NCBI GenBank assembly: GCA_018818465.1
Contig: JAHIRU010000073.1
Coordinates: forward strand, 1 to 27,908
Source: Nanobdellota archaeon
GTDB lineage: Archaea > Aenigmatarchaeota > Aenigmatarchaeia > QMZP01
Reading direction: 5' to 3'
DNA length: 27,908 bases
Below, piece by piece: positions 19,889 to 27,908 of this stretch; within the stretch, counting starts at the first letter, position 1, and each line of letters begins with the position of its first letter. The position numbers and the translations under genes were made by a program. The notes under the pieces were generated by a model. The model had not been told where the DNA came from. It searched no databases and was given only the letters and a program-made list of their open reading frames with translations.

Positions 19889-22015
19889 TTACTTAAAAAT
19901 AGTTTTTTTCTGATTTTTGTTAAAAAGTGCGAATATTTTGCCTCTAAATACAAAAATAAGAGCAGACAGTATTGCTGCTACTATTATTATAACAAAAGGT
20001 GTTGCGCTGTAAGGCGATTCGTTGCATTCCCTGTTCTGGCATCCAAAGTCACATACTCCAAGAGGTATCCAAAGATCTCCCCTGTAACTGCACTGTTCAG
20101 CATCATTACCAACACATCTCATTGCTTCTGGTGTACAAATTTCTGGTTCTTTTACGCAAGCAAGGGTTTCACTATCGCATTTGTATTTGCATTTTTCTGA
20201 AACTAACCATGCTGTTCCTTCTTCATTACACTCTTCTAAATCATAATGATAGCATCTTTTATCATCAGGTGTACAAAACTCTCCTACACCTGTTCCAGAT
20301 GATATCATGAAGTAAGAGAATCCCGGTGTCTCTGATTCATAATAATAATATTTTCCTTCCTCTTTTTCAAAGGATGTAGACAAAGCATTCCACTTGTTGT
20401 TTTCATATCTGTACAAAACAACATTGTCTTTGTTTGCGTTATGATCGCTAACCCATTCCTTGGTTATTTTAAAGGTTAATTTTGCCTTTTCGATGTTTGA
20501 TTCGTCTAGTTTTGTGGCGACTATTTCTATGTAATCATAAACAATAACATTGTCTAGAATGCTTACTCCGCTAGGTTTGCTTGCAAGTTTTGTCATAGTT
20601 ATTTTTGCAGATTGAATTGCTTCCTTAACATCCAATGTCAGGCCTGTTATAGGTAGATCTGATTTAGATATAGTTGATTCGCTGGTTATCCCGGGTGTTA
20701 ATGAGTCCCATGTTTTTGAATAGGTGTTTGCAGAACTTGAACCCGATCCTCCGCTTCCGCCTCCGCCGCCTACAACACTAAAGCTTGTTGAAGCAGTACC
20801 TGTGTTGCTAGCATCATCAGTAGCGGAATAGGAAACGCTGTATGTGCCTACCTCAGTTGTGTCTGTGAAATATGAATTACATGAAGCAGATACGGGTGCA
20901 CCAGTGGGTTTTGTAACAGACGGTAGAGATGTATTGGCTACGCCAGATAAGCTATCCGAAGTAGCACAGGAAATCAAAATACTTTCGCTCTGATGAATGC
21001 TGCTTACTGAAACAGATAAGCTAACACTTGGAGCTGTTGTATCGACTATTAATACTCTTGTGGCAGTTGTATTGGAATTAGAAGAATTGTCCCAACATGT
21101 TATATACCAGTTCCAATAACCTTCACCTAATGTGTTAACGAAAATTGCTAATGTGTTATTCAAGGCGTTTGTTGTATTTATGTAAGTATTGTTGGCAGTA
21201 AGGTTGCAAGTGAATGACGCATCTTGATTATCTGTTGGTGTGAAACTAAAGTTTACTGCAGCATTAGTTGTGTTTTTATTGTCTGCAGGCACGGTTATTG
21301 TCATTAGCACATCAGTGGCATCAATTGTTACGTATCTTGATGTTGATTCACCTTCATTTCCTGCGTAATCAGTGCAGTTTACAGCAACATTATAGCCACC
21401 GGTTGCAATAGTTGCGTTTGCCTGCAGGGTTGTGTCTGTGTTGTTGCCAACTGTCGTGTTTGTTCCATAGCCTGTATTGTTAAAAAACAATTCACAGTTA
21501 AAGAAAGAGTATACGCCATTTATAACTTGGTCTGATACATTAAATGTGAACACTGGGGTAGTATTGCCTGTTATATTTCCATCAGCATAAGGAGCTCCTA
21601 TAGTTATTGTTGGTGCTCTAAAGTCAAAGGTAACAGCTGTTGCATTTGTTGCTTGGCTTTCGTTCAGTCCGCCAATATCAGCAACTGCCCTGACAGTATA
21701 GTTGCCGTCTGGTATCAGGCTGGAATTAATGGCTATTGTTCTTGTGAAATTGGTTCCTGCTGTAGTGTTTATGGCAATGTCTTGCCAACCACCTGATTGA
21801 TATTGCCATGTGAGATTGTTTGCGGTTTCGTTTGTATCAGCATTGAAAGTGTATTCGGATGTATTTGTTACATTGGCGTTGCTTAACGGCGCCTCAATTA
21901 TTACTTGCAATGCATCAGGATTTGCGCTGGCAAATTGGTACAACACAAAAAATGAAAATACAGCTATTACTAATATTGCACTGAATTTGGCTTTGCCAAC
22001 AAATAATCCGTTCAT
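19889..22015 (-). CDS. Sequon-rich secreted surface protein with PGF-pre-PGF domain
   Basis: 708 residues. An N-terminal signal or anchor helix (about 11-30) precedes an ectodomain of Ig-like/Big repeats (about 35-410), unusually rich in Asn and Thr, with more than 25 N-x-S/T sites by eye. A GGGGGSGGSGSSS linker follows near 415-428. Then comes a domain like PGF-pre-PGF (WDSLTPG ... VYDYIEI ... TPGFSYFMIS, about 435-572), and two Cys-rich repeats (CTPDDKRCYHYDLEECN and CTPEAMRCVGNDAEQCS, about 580-665). One C-terminal membrane helix (about 673-693) has a basic tail. It is probably a surface-layer or adhesion protein anchored by its C-terminus and heavily N-glycosylated. Its specific role is unknown. 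Confidence 0.88.
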   Translation of the reverse strand: MNGLFVGKAKFSAILVIAVFSFFVLYQFASANPDALQVIIEAPLSNANVTNTSEYTFNADTNETANNLTWQYQSGGWQDIAINTTAGTNFTRTIAINSSLIPDGNYTVRAVADIGGLNESQATNATAVTFDFRAPTITIGAPYADGNITGNTTPVFTFNVSDQVINGVYSFFNCELFFNNTGYGTNTTVGNNTDTTLQANATIATGGYNVAVNCTDYAGNEGESTSRYVTIDATDVLMTITVPADNKNTTNAAVNFSFTPTDNQDASFTCNLTANNTYINTTNALNNTLAIFVNTLGEGYWNWYITCWDNSSNSNTTATRVLIVDTTAPSVSLSVSVSSIHQSESILISCATSDSLSGVANTSLPSVTKPTGAPVSASCNSYFTDTTEVGTYSVSYSATDDASNTGTASTSFSVVGGGGGSGGSGSSSANTYSKTWDSLTPGITSESTISKSDLPITGLTLDVKEAIQSAKITMTKLASKPSGVSILDNVIVYDYIEIVATKLDESNIEKAKLTFKITKEWVSDHNANKDNVVLYRYENNKWNALSTSFEKEEGKYYYYESETPGFSYFMISSGTGVGEFCTPDDKRCYHYDLEECNEEGTAWLVSEKCKYKCDSETLACVKEPEICTPEAMRCVGNDAEQCSYRGDLWIPLGVCDFGCQNRECNESPYSATPFVIIIVAAILSALIFVFRGKIFALFNKNQKKTIFK

Positions 22016-22043
22016 TGTATCTGTTAATTAATTGTTTTAACTA

Positions 22044-22053
22044 CTATAAAAAA
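22044..22053 (+). promoter_or_regulatory. Putative TATA box near the HMG-CoA reductase gene
   Basis: CTATAAAAAA lies in the 103-nt gap (22016-22118) between the divergent surface-protein and HMG-CoA reductase genes. A second candidate, CTTTTAAACC at about 22077-22086, better fits a start at 22119 with a short leader. Confidence 0.3.
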
Positions 22054-22118
22054 GCATTCTTATGTTTAAAATAACGCTTTTAAACCAATCATCCAAGAGT
22101 TGTACTAATGTGATCTGT

Positions 22119-23417
22119 ATGGGCGAAAAAAGATCAGACATTTCAGGATTCAATAAATTAAGTGTAGATGAAAGAATAGAAAAAATAAGGGAGTTTGCAG
22201 ATCTCAATGAAGAAGAAATTAATCTTTTAAAAAAAACCGGATCACTCGATATTGAAAGCGCTGACAGAATGATAGAGAATGTTGTCAGCACAACAGAGCT
22301 TCCTTTTGGCATAGCTACTAATTTTGTAATCAATGGAAAAGACTATGTTATTCCTATGTGCATAGAAGAACCATCTGTTGTTGCAGCAGCTTCTTATGCT
22401 GCAAAACTTGCAAGACCTTCAGGCGGTTTCACCACAGATAGTGACGAACCTATAATGATAGGGCAAATACAGATGGTTGGAATAGAAAATGTGGAAAAAG
22501 GAAAGGAAGCAATTCTGAAAGAAAAGGATGATATAATAAAATATGCCAATGATGTTGATCCAGCTGTTCTAGTTAAATATGGTGGAGGACTTCGCGATAT
22601 TGAAGTTAGAATATTGGAATCACAGCGTGGCAAAATGCTAATTGTTCATCTTCTTGTTGATTGCAGAGATGCTATGGGTGCGAACGCTGTTAACACTCTT
22701 GCAGAAGCTATCGGACCACGACTTGAAAAATTAGTTGGTGGTAAAGTAAGGCTTAGGATTATTTCAAACTTAGCTGTTCATAGAAAGGCTCGTTCAAGAG
22801 CTGTCTGGTCAAAGGAAGACTTGGAAAAGAGTACAAAAGGTGAAATGAGTGGAGAAGAAGTTGTTGAAGCTGTTCTCGATGCTTACGCATTTGCAGATGC
22901 AGATCCATACAGGTGCACAACAAACAATAAGGGCATGATGAATGGCATAGATGCTGTTGTAATAGCAACAGGCAATGATTTCAGAGCAATCGAATCTGGT
23001 GCTCATTCTTTTGCTGCAATAGACGGCAGATACAAACCATTAGCTAAATATAGTAAAAATGAAAATGGAGATCTTGTTGGTGAGATAGAATTGCCTATGG
23101 CAATAGGTCTTGTTGGCGGAACAACAAGAACTCATCCTATAGCAAAAATAGCAGTCAAAATTTTGGGCGTAAAAAGCGCAAACGAGCTTGGTGAAGTTAT
23201 AGCATCTGTCGGTTTAGCACAGAATTTTGCAGCTTTGCGTGCATTAGCAACAGAAGGTATCCAAAAGGGTCATATGAGACTTCATGCAAAAAATATCGCT
23301 GTGCTAGCAGGCGCAAAAGGAGAGCAAATAGACAAGGTTGCAGCTAAAATGATAGAAGAGAAGAAGATTCGCGTGGATAGAGGAAAAGAAATTCTGGAGA
23401 GTTTAGAAAGCGATTAA
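22119..23417 (+). CDS. HMG-CoA reductase, class II type
   Basis: About 432 residues from the ATG at 22119, which has GTGATC a few bases upstream; an ATG at 22062 adds 19 residues that do not resemble the family. Landmarks: TTELPFGIATNFVINGKDYVIPMCIEEPSVVAAAS with the catalytic Glu, DCRDAMGANAVNTL with a substrate Asp, TTNNKGMMNGIDAV with the catalytic Lys, and GHMRLHAKNIA with the C-terminal His. Absence of a membrane domain, the overall length and the ENVVSTTELP motif fit class II. It reduces HMG-CoA to mevalonate for isoprenoid lipid synthesis. Class II enzymes in bacteria can be degradative, but in an archaeon a biosynthetic role is likely. Confidence 0.94.
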   Translation: MGEKRSDISGFNKLSVDERIEKIREFADLNEEEINLLKKTGSLDIESADRMIENVVSTTELPFGIATNFVINGKDYVIPMCIEEPSVVAAASYAAKLARPSGGFTTDSDEPIMIGQIQMVGIENVEKGKEAILKEKDDIIKYANDVDPAVLVKYGGGLRDIEVRILESQRGKMLIVHLLVDCRDAMGANAVNTLAEAIGPRLEKLVGGKVRLRIISNLAVHRKARSRAVWSKEDLEKSTKGEMSGEEVVEAVLDAYAFADADPYRCTTNNKGMMNGIDAVVIATGNDFRAIESGAHSFAAIDGRYKPLAKYSKNENGDLVGEIELPMAIGLVGGTTRTHPIAKIAVKILGVKSANELGEVIASVGLAQNFAALRALATEGIQKGHMRLHAKNIAVLAGAKGEQIDKVAAKMIEEKKIRVDRGKEILESLESD

Positions 23418-23476
23418 GAGTGAGAATATCCGCACTATTGACAACTAATTTATAATTAACGGCTATTACTTTTTGT

Positions 23477-24847
23477 ATGAAGATATTCAGAGCAGGGGAT
23501 ATTCGGGGTATATATCCAAGCATGGTAAACCCTGAACTTGGTAGAAAAATTGGTTTTGCTTTTGTAAAATTACTGAACAAGAATGGTGTTGAGAAGCCAA
23601 GAATAGCAGTTGGTGCAGATGCAAGACTAGGCAGCAAAGAAGTTAGAGAAGCTGTCATAGAAGGCATTGTTTCAGCGGGTGCTCATGTAATAGATATTGG
23701 ACATATACCAAGTCCTGTAGTTTATTATACAACAGTCACGCTTGAATTAGATGGCGGTATACAGGTAACGGGTTCGCATAACCCTAAAGAATTCCTTGGG
23801 TTTAAATTCTGCGGAAGAGGAGCAGAACCTATTGATTATGATAACGGCATAAAGGATATGGAAGATTTCTGCAAATCGGGTAAAGAAATTGTTAGTGTTC
23901 CTGGAGGATCAAAAGAAGAAAAAGACATATCAGAAGATTTTATCAATTTTATTGCAGGAAAAACAAAATTGAGTAAAAACCTTAGCATAGTTGTTGATGC
24001 CGGTAACGGCATAGCAGGTGACATCGCAAAAAGACTTTTTGAAAGAATTGGATGTAAAGTTGATTGTTTATACTGTGAACCTGATGGTAATTTTCCAAAC
24101 CATCTAGCAAATCCTTTAGAAAAGAATACTTTAAGGGATCTCCAAAAGCGAGTTGTTGAAACAGGCGCTGACATGGGCTTGGCTTTTGACGGTGATGGCG
24201 ATAGAATTGGTTTTGTTGACAAAAGAGGTGAAATAATTATAGGTGATGTTTTGTTCTCGCTTCTTGTTGAAGACACGCTGAAAAGAAGCCCTGGCAGTAA
24301 GATAATATATGATTTCATCTGTTCAAAAACAATAGATGATGTTATAAGAAAGAATGGCGGTCAACCAATTGTTTCAAGAGTTGGCTACAATTTTATAAGA
24401 AAATTGATGAGAAAGAATGGTGCCGAACTCTCTGGTGAAACCTCTGCGCATTTCTATTTCAAAGAGAATTATGGCTATGATGATGCGCTTTTTGCTGGCG
24501 CAAGAATTCTAGAAATTTTATGCAATAAAAATCTTGATGAGTTCATTGAAAGTCTACCGAAATATATAGTGTCAGATGATATCAGAATTGCGTGCAAGGA
24601 TGAAAAGAAAGTTTTAGTTGTGGATGAAATAAAAAAACATTTCCAGGAACAGAACGTGAAAATCTCTGATCTTGATGGCGTAAAGGTGTTTTTTGACAAT
24701 GGTTGGGCTGCTGCAAGGCCGTCAAACACAACGCCTGTTATAGTAGCAAGATGGGAATCGTCTGATCAAGAGACATTCAACAGAATAGGTAAATTTTTAA
24801 TTGATATTGTTAACAGTTATATAGAAAAATATGATGCAAGTGAATGA
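23477..24847 (+). CDS. Phosphomannomutase/phosphoglucomutase
   Basis: 456 residues with all four mutase regions. The phosphoserine loop TGSHNP has Ser 100. The metal loop DGDGDRIGF is near 235-245. The sugar-binding loop GETSAHFYF is near 320, and the phosphate-binding RPSNTTPVIVARWE is near 415. It interconverts hexose 1- and 6-phosphates through a bisphosphate intermediate, feeding GDP-mannose or UDP-glucose type donors. TGSHNP replaces the more common TASHNP. The next gene starts within two bases of its stop, so the two are cotranscribed. Confidence 0.94.
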   Translation: MKIFRAGDIRGIYPSMVNPELGRKIGFAFVKLLNKNGVEKPRIAVGADARLGSKEVREAVIEGIVSAGAHVIDIGHIPSPVVYYTTVTLELDGGIQVTGSHNPKEFLGFKFCGRGAEPIDYDNGIKDMEDFCKSGKEIVSVPGGSKEEKDISEDFINFIAGKTKLSKNLSIVVDAGNGIAGDIAKRLFERIGCKVDCLYCEPDGNFPNHLANPLEKNTLRDLQKRVVETGADMGLAFDGDGDRIGFVDKRGEIIIGDVLFSLLVEDTLKRSPGSKIIYDFICSKTIDDVIRKNGGQPIVSRVGYNFIRKLMRKNGAELSGETSAHFYFKENYGYDDALFAGARILEILCNKNLDEFIESLPKYIVSDDIRIACKDEKKVLVVDEIKKHFQEQNVKISDLDGVKVFFDNGWAAARPSNTTPVIVARWESSDQETFNRIGKFLIDIVNSYIEKYDASE

Positions 24848-24848
24848 T

Positions 24849-25796
24849 ATGAAAAATCCTATAAGAAACTTTCCAGAGCTGTGCAAAAGTGCTATGGATT
24901 ATAGAACAGATCTTCCTGAAAGTTATAGAAATTTCAATAAAATTATGATAGCTGGAATGGGCGGTTCAGCAATAAGTGGAAATGTAATTAAAGACTGGCT
25001 AAAACCCTTTTCTAAAATACCTATAGATGTTTCAAAGGACTTTTTTTTGCCCAACTGGATTGATGACAAAACACTCTTATTTTTTATTTCCTTTTCCGGA
25101 AACACAGAAGAAACTCTGAAAAGATTTGAACAGGCGCTGGATATTGAACCTAAAATTGTTGTGATAACATCTGGCGGAAAGATTGGTGATTATGCAAAAA
25201 AAATGAACATTCCCACAATAGAAATACCGTCAGAAGGAATGCAGCCGCGCGATGCTTTTCCTTTTTTGTTTTTTCCTATTGTCAATTGCCTGGATAGCTT
25301 AGGTAGTATAGGCGTTGATTACACAAAAATAGGAGAATTTCTTGAAGAGAATAAAGACAAATGTGAGGAAATAGCAGAGCATGCTGCAGAAAAAATGGTT
25401 GGTACAATGCCATTCATTTACGGAACAAGTGAAGCAGTCTGTATGAGGTACAAGACACAGATTAACGAGAATGCAAAAATGCATGCAAAATCTGAGACCT
25501 ATCCTGAAATCAATCACAATGAAGTTGTTGGCTGGCAAGGAAAATCTGTAGGGATATCTGTACTGTTTTTGCGCGGTATTGGAGAGAATGAAAGCACTAC
25601 AAAAACTATGAATTTTCTTAGAGATCTTATAAATAAGAGAGCTAGGGTACTTGAAATAAACGCAAAAGGTGATAACTGGCTTGAAAGGGCTTTTTATTTA
25701 ATCTACATAGGAGATCTTATCAGCTTATTTTTAGCAGAAAAACAGGGTGTAGAACGGGAACGCGCAGAGTATATAGAGAAAATAAAAAGCTTATAA
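24849..25796 (+). CDS. Bifunctional phosphoglucose/phosphomannose isomerase
   Basis: About 315 residues from the ATG at 24849, two bases after the upstream stop; ATGs at 24831 and 24834 overlap that gene and remain possible. SIS-domain features: IMIAGMGGSAISGNVIKDW near 32-50, FISFSGNTEETLKRFEQAL near 77-95, and EINHNEVVGWQ near 220 with the catalytic Glu/His region. RAEYIEKIK is at the C-terminus. The archaeal enzyme interconverts fructose 6-phosphate with glucose 6-phosphate and mannose 6-phosphate. With the adjacent mutase it supplies sugars for glycan synthesis. Confidence 0.92.
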   Translation: MKNPIRNFPELCKSAMDYRTDLPESYRNFNKIMIAGMGGSAISGNVIKDWLKPFSKIPIDVSKDFFLPNWIDDKTLLFFISFSGNTEETLKRFEQALDIEPKIVVITSGGKIGDYAKKMNIPTIEIPSEGMQPRDAFPFLFFPIVNCLDSLGSIGVDYTKIGEFLEENKDKCEEIAEHAAEKMVGTMPFIYGTSEAVCMRYKTQINENAKMHAKSETYPEINHNEVVGWQGKSVGISVLFLRGIGENESTTKTMNFLRDLINKRARVLEINAKGDNWLERAFYLIYIGDLISLFLAEKQGVERERAEYIEKIKSL

Positions 25797-25819
25797 ATAT
25801 ACATGCAGATTAATATTCT

Positions 25820-26089
25820 ATGAATGTGAAAGTGCTAGAAAAGGGCAAGGACAAACTTAAAATAGAAATGGCTGGAGAATGTCATACTCTTTTGAATCTT
25901 CTAAGAGAAAAAGCATGGAAAGAAGGTGCTGAACAATCATCTTACATGATCAGGCATCCGTATCTGTCACAGCCTGAAATAACAATTTTTGGAAGCAATC
26001 CAAAAAAAACTTTAATCGATTCAGCAACTGTCATAGAAGTTGAAGCTAAAAGATTTTCATTAGAATTCAAACGTGCTCTAGGAAAATAA
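25820..26089 (+). CDS. rpoL: DNA-directed RNA polymerase subunit L (Rpb11 family)
   Basis: 89 residues, normal for RpoL. Signature: ECHTLLNLLREKAWKEGAEQSSYMIRHPYLSQPEITI near 20-55, corresponding to GEDHTL..L.R..L..D...V..A.Y..PHPL in the family, followed by a helical C-terminus. RpoL pairs with RpoD (Rpb3 homologue) in the alpha-like assembly platform. It is in the same direction as the sugar-phosphate genes and aglB, with gaps of 23 and 13 nt. The polymerase subunit may therefore be coexpressed with glycosylation genes. Confidence 0.93.
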   Translation: MNVKVLEKGKDKLKIEMAGECHTLLNLLREKAWKEGAEQSSYMIRHPYLSQPEITIFGSNPKKTLIDSATVIEVEAKRFSLEFKRALGK

Positions 26090-26102
26090 TTATAGGTAAA
26101 CT

Positions 26103-27908
26103 ATGAAACTTGATTTCGATAAGAAACAGTTTTTAAAGCAGTACGGCTTTCTTATCATAGTTTTAGCGCTTTTTGTTTTGTCTTTCTGGTTGAGAAGCTT
26201 TCCTGCAAGATATGGAGATTTGCAAGCACTGGACCCTTTTTATCACTACAGAATGGGAGAGTATGTCCTGTCCCATAATTTTCAGTTGCCTGAAAGGGAC
26301 ATGATGAGGTTTTATCCGCTTGGTGTTGATCCTGGCGGAATGGATTATCTTGCACCTATATACATGCCTGCATACTCATACGCAGCTTTATCTGCGATAG
26401 GAATGCAGATGACTTTCCTTGAATGGGGAATATTGTGGCCTGCGCTGATAGGTGCGCTTGCAGTAGTAGTCATGTTTTTTGTTGGAAAGGAGTTATTTAA
26501 CAGCAAAGTTGCTGGATTCTTTGCCGCATTTTTCCTTGCGGTGATGCCAGCGTTCATAACAAGGACTTCTGCAGGCTTCCTTGAGAAAGAACCGACGGCA
26601 TCAGTATTCATGATGCTCAGCGTCTTGTTCTTCATACGCGCGTACAAGAGGAGTTCATGGGTTGATGGAATTATGGCAGGATTCTTCCTTGCAGTAATGT
26701 CAACCGCATGGGGAGGAGCCGCTTACATATTCCTGCTTTACGCATCCTTTGCATTGATTTTGTTTGTTATACAAGGATTATTGTTAATAGTCAATTATCT
26801 TGTTCCAGGACGTACAAAGAATATGATAGACGGCTTGGAAAAACTGTTTGATGGCTCATTGCTGAAAGCTTACATACCGACTATCATACTGGGATTCTTT
26901 TTGCATCAGATGTATGCCAAACATTTTGTCATTACAACAACTTACATACAGCTTGCTTTTGCAGGCGTAGGTTTATTGCTTATAAGATATCTAGTAAAGA
27001 ATTTTGGAGTAAAGAAATTCAAGATAATAAAGGACGAATTAATTCCTTACATAATTCCCGGACTCATTGTCTTGTTAATTGTTATAGTGGTTTTTGGCTC
27101 AATGTTCTTTGAGCCGTTTAATCATATGCTGGGAGGAATTATCAACATTGGACCCGAATCAAGAAGTCTCATCGGAACAACTGTCGCAGAAAACAATCCC
27201 GGAAGCTGGAATGTGATAACAAACAATCTAAGCACGTCATTTTCCGCAGGACTTTTGCCATTCTTTTCAGGATTTTCTGAACTGTTTGCTATATGGCTAT
27301 TCATGCTGCTTGGAAGCTTTTTGCTGATATATGAATTCTGTAAAACGAGAAACTGGCTTTATGTCTTCATGCTGATTTGGATATTATCCGGTATTTGGGG
27401 AGTAATGGGAATGGTTAGGCTGACTTTCTTGTTGGGTCCACCAGCAGCGCTTTGCGCGGCTTTCTTTTTGCATTGGATAATTAAAAAGGCTATTGACCTG
27501 AAAATAATGAAATCGGCAGAAACTATAAAATCAAAAATAAAGATTTATTATATCACTGTACCAATCGCTCTACTGATTTTATTCACTCTCATATTTAACT
27601 TCGCATCTGGTTTTGTTTACTCGCAGCAACTAGGCCCTTCGTTAAACAGCTATTGGAAAGAGGGACTGACCTTCCTCTCTGAAGAAACTCCCCAAGACTC
27701 TGTCATCCTGTCTTGGTGGGATTATGGCTACTGGTTCCAATGGCCTGGTAATAGAGCTAGCGTTGCTGACGGCGGTAACATGGTTGGTGGAATAAATGAA
27801 GCTATAGCAGACTGGTTCATGTCACCTGTAGATAATTGGAATGAATGGGTACCGTGGATGAAAGAGCATGGCGTAACACATATCGTAATGGATTATAGCA
27901 TGCCTGGA
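26103..27908 (+). CDS. aglB: Oligosaccharyltransferase AglB/STT3, 5' part (cut by window edge)
   Basis: 602 codons from ATG at 26103 are open to the right edge. A first membrane helix (about 14-30) is followed by the external loop ALDPFYHYR at 42-50, with the acidic metal-binding motif. A series of about a dozen hydrophobic helices leads to the external loop 5 motif TVAE at 360-363 (TIXE/SVSE type). The soluble domain begins with SWWDYGYW, with WWDYG at 538-542, the STT3 sequon-binding motif. AglB moves the lipid-linked glycan to Asn in N-x-S/T on the outer face of the membrane. The gene follows the sugar-phosphate enzymes and rpoL and lies about 4 kb from the sequon-rich surface protein. Confidence 0.95.
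   Translation, partial: MKLDFDKKQFLKQYGFLIIVLALFVLSFWLRSFPARYGDLQALDPFYHYRMGEYVLSHNFQLPERDMMRFYPLGVDPGGMDYLAPIYMPAYSYAALSAIGMQMTFLEWGILWPALIGALAVVVMFFVGKELFNSKVAGFFAAFFLAVMPAFITRTSAGFLEKEPTASVFMMLSVLFFIRAYKRSSWVDGIMAGFFLAVMSTAWGGAAYIFLLYASFALILFVIQGLLLIVNYLVPGRTKNMIDGLEKLFDGSLLKAYIPTIILGFFLHQMYAKHFVITTTYIQLAFAGVGLLLIRYLVKNFGVKKFKIIKDELIPYIIPGLIVLLIVIVVFGSMFFEPFNHMLGGIINIGPESRSLIGTTVAENNPGSWNVITNNLSTSFSAGLLPFFSGFSELFAIWLFMLLGSFLLIYEFCKTRNWLYVFMLIWILSGIWGVMGMVRLTFLLGPPAALCAAFFLHWIIKKAIDLKIMKSAETIKSKIKIYYITVPIALLILFTLIFNFASGFVYSQQLGPSLNSYWKEGLTFLSEETPQDSVILSWWDYGYWFQWPGNRASVADGGNMVGGINEAIADWFMSPVDNWNEWVPWMKEHGVTHIVMDYSMPG

Noticed and set aside
19999..20310. 103-residue plus-strand ORF
   Set aside because: Antisense of the Cys-rich region of the surface protein; its apparent Cys content comes from the other strand.
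23836..24318. 160-residue minus-strand ORF
   Set aside because: Antisense of the phosphomannomutase gene, with no recognisable domain.

Overview
This window (roughly one third G+C) comes from an archaeal chromosome. The evidence is the RNA polymerase subunits K and L, small replication factor C, CarS ether-lipid enzyme, Dph2, archaeal CPSF-type nuclease, class II HMG-CoA reductase, STT3/AglB, TATA boxes about 26 nt before tRNA genes, and GGTGAT-type ribosome binding sites. Small genes, very short gaps and extra tRNA introns suggest a small-genome (DPANN-like) lineage, but I cannot fix the phylum. I see no CRISPR array, insertion sequence, prophage or rRNA.

Layout. 1-1140 (minus): start of enolase, rpoK and a PAC2-family gene. 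1220-1465: tRNA-Glu(CTC) and tRNA-Ile(GAT). 1466-7131: HD hydrolase, carS, adk, rfcS, a Fap7-like kinase, htpX, a cis-prenyltransferase and a TraB-family gene. 7174-7361: tRNA-Ser(TGA). 7397-9904: methyltransferase, TsaC/Sua5, M24 peptidase and PRC-barrel protein. 10003-11842: tRNA-Ser(GCT), a MazG-like gene, a small membrane ORF, tRNA-Val(TAC), an antisense LAGLIDADG endonuclease gene and tRNA-Ala(GGC). 11863-14785: nitroreductase, HAD hydrolase, small membrane proteins and an acetyltransferase. 14760-19798: rtcA, a beta-CASP nuclease, an orphan 2-oxoacid oxidoreductase gamma subunit, a coiled-coil protein, a RimK-like ligase and dph2. 19889-27908: a sequon-rich surface protein, HMG-CoA reductase, phosphomannomutase, phosphoglucose/phosphomannose isomerase, rpoL and the start of aglB.

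The most interesting signal is in the tRNA genes. Four of six are interrupted, by six introns that I could place by bulge-helix-bulge (BHB) or relaxed BHB pairing and by the normal tRNA that results when they are removed. tRNA-Ser(TGA) has three (30/31, 37/38, 59/60), tRNA-Val(TAC) two (29/30, 37/38), and tRNA-Glu(CTC) and tRNA-Ser(GCT) one each in the T-loop (59/60). The T-loop introns of Glu and Ser(GCT) are both 67 nt and nearly identical over about 53 nt. They differ only by transitions, most of which keep two hairpins paired, which points to an intron that has moved between unrelated tRNA genes.

Functional links: PMM, PGI/PMI and AglB lie close to a heavily N-x-S/T-rich surface protein, consistent with protein N-glycosylation. 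HMG-CoA reductase, the cis-prenyltransferase and CarS are parts of isoprenoid and ether-lipid synthesis. RtcA and the beta-CASP nuclease are RNA-processing genes in a region rich in spliced tRNAs.
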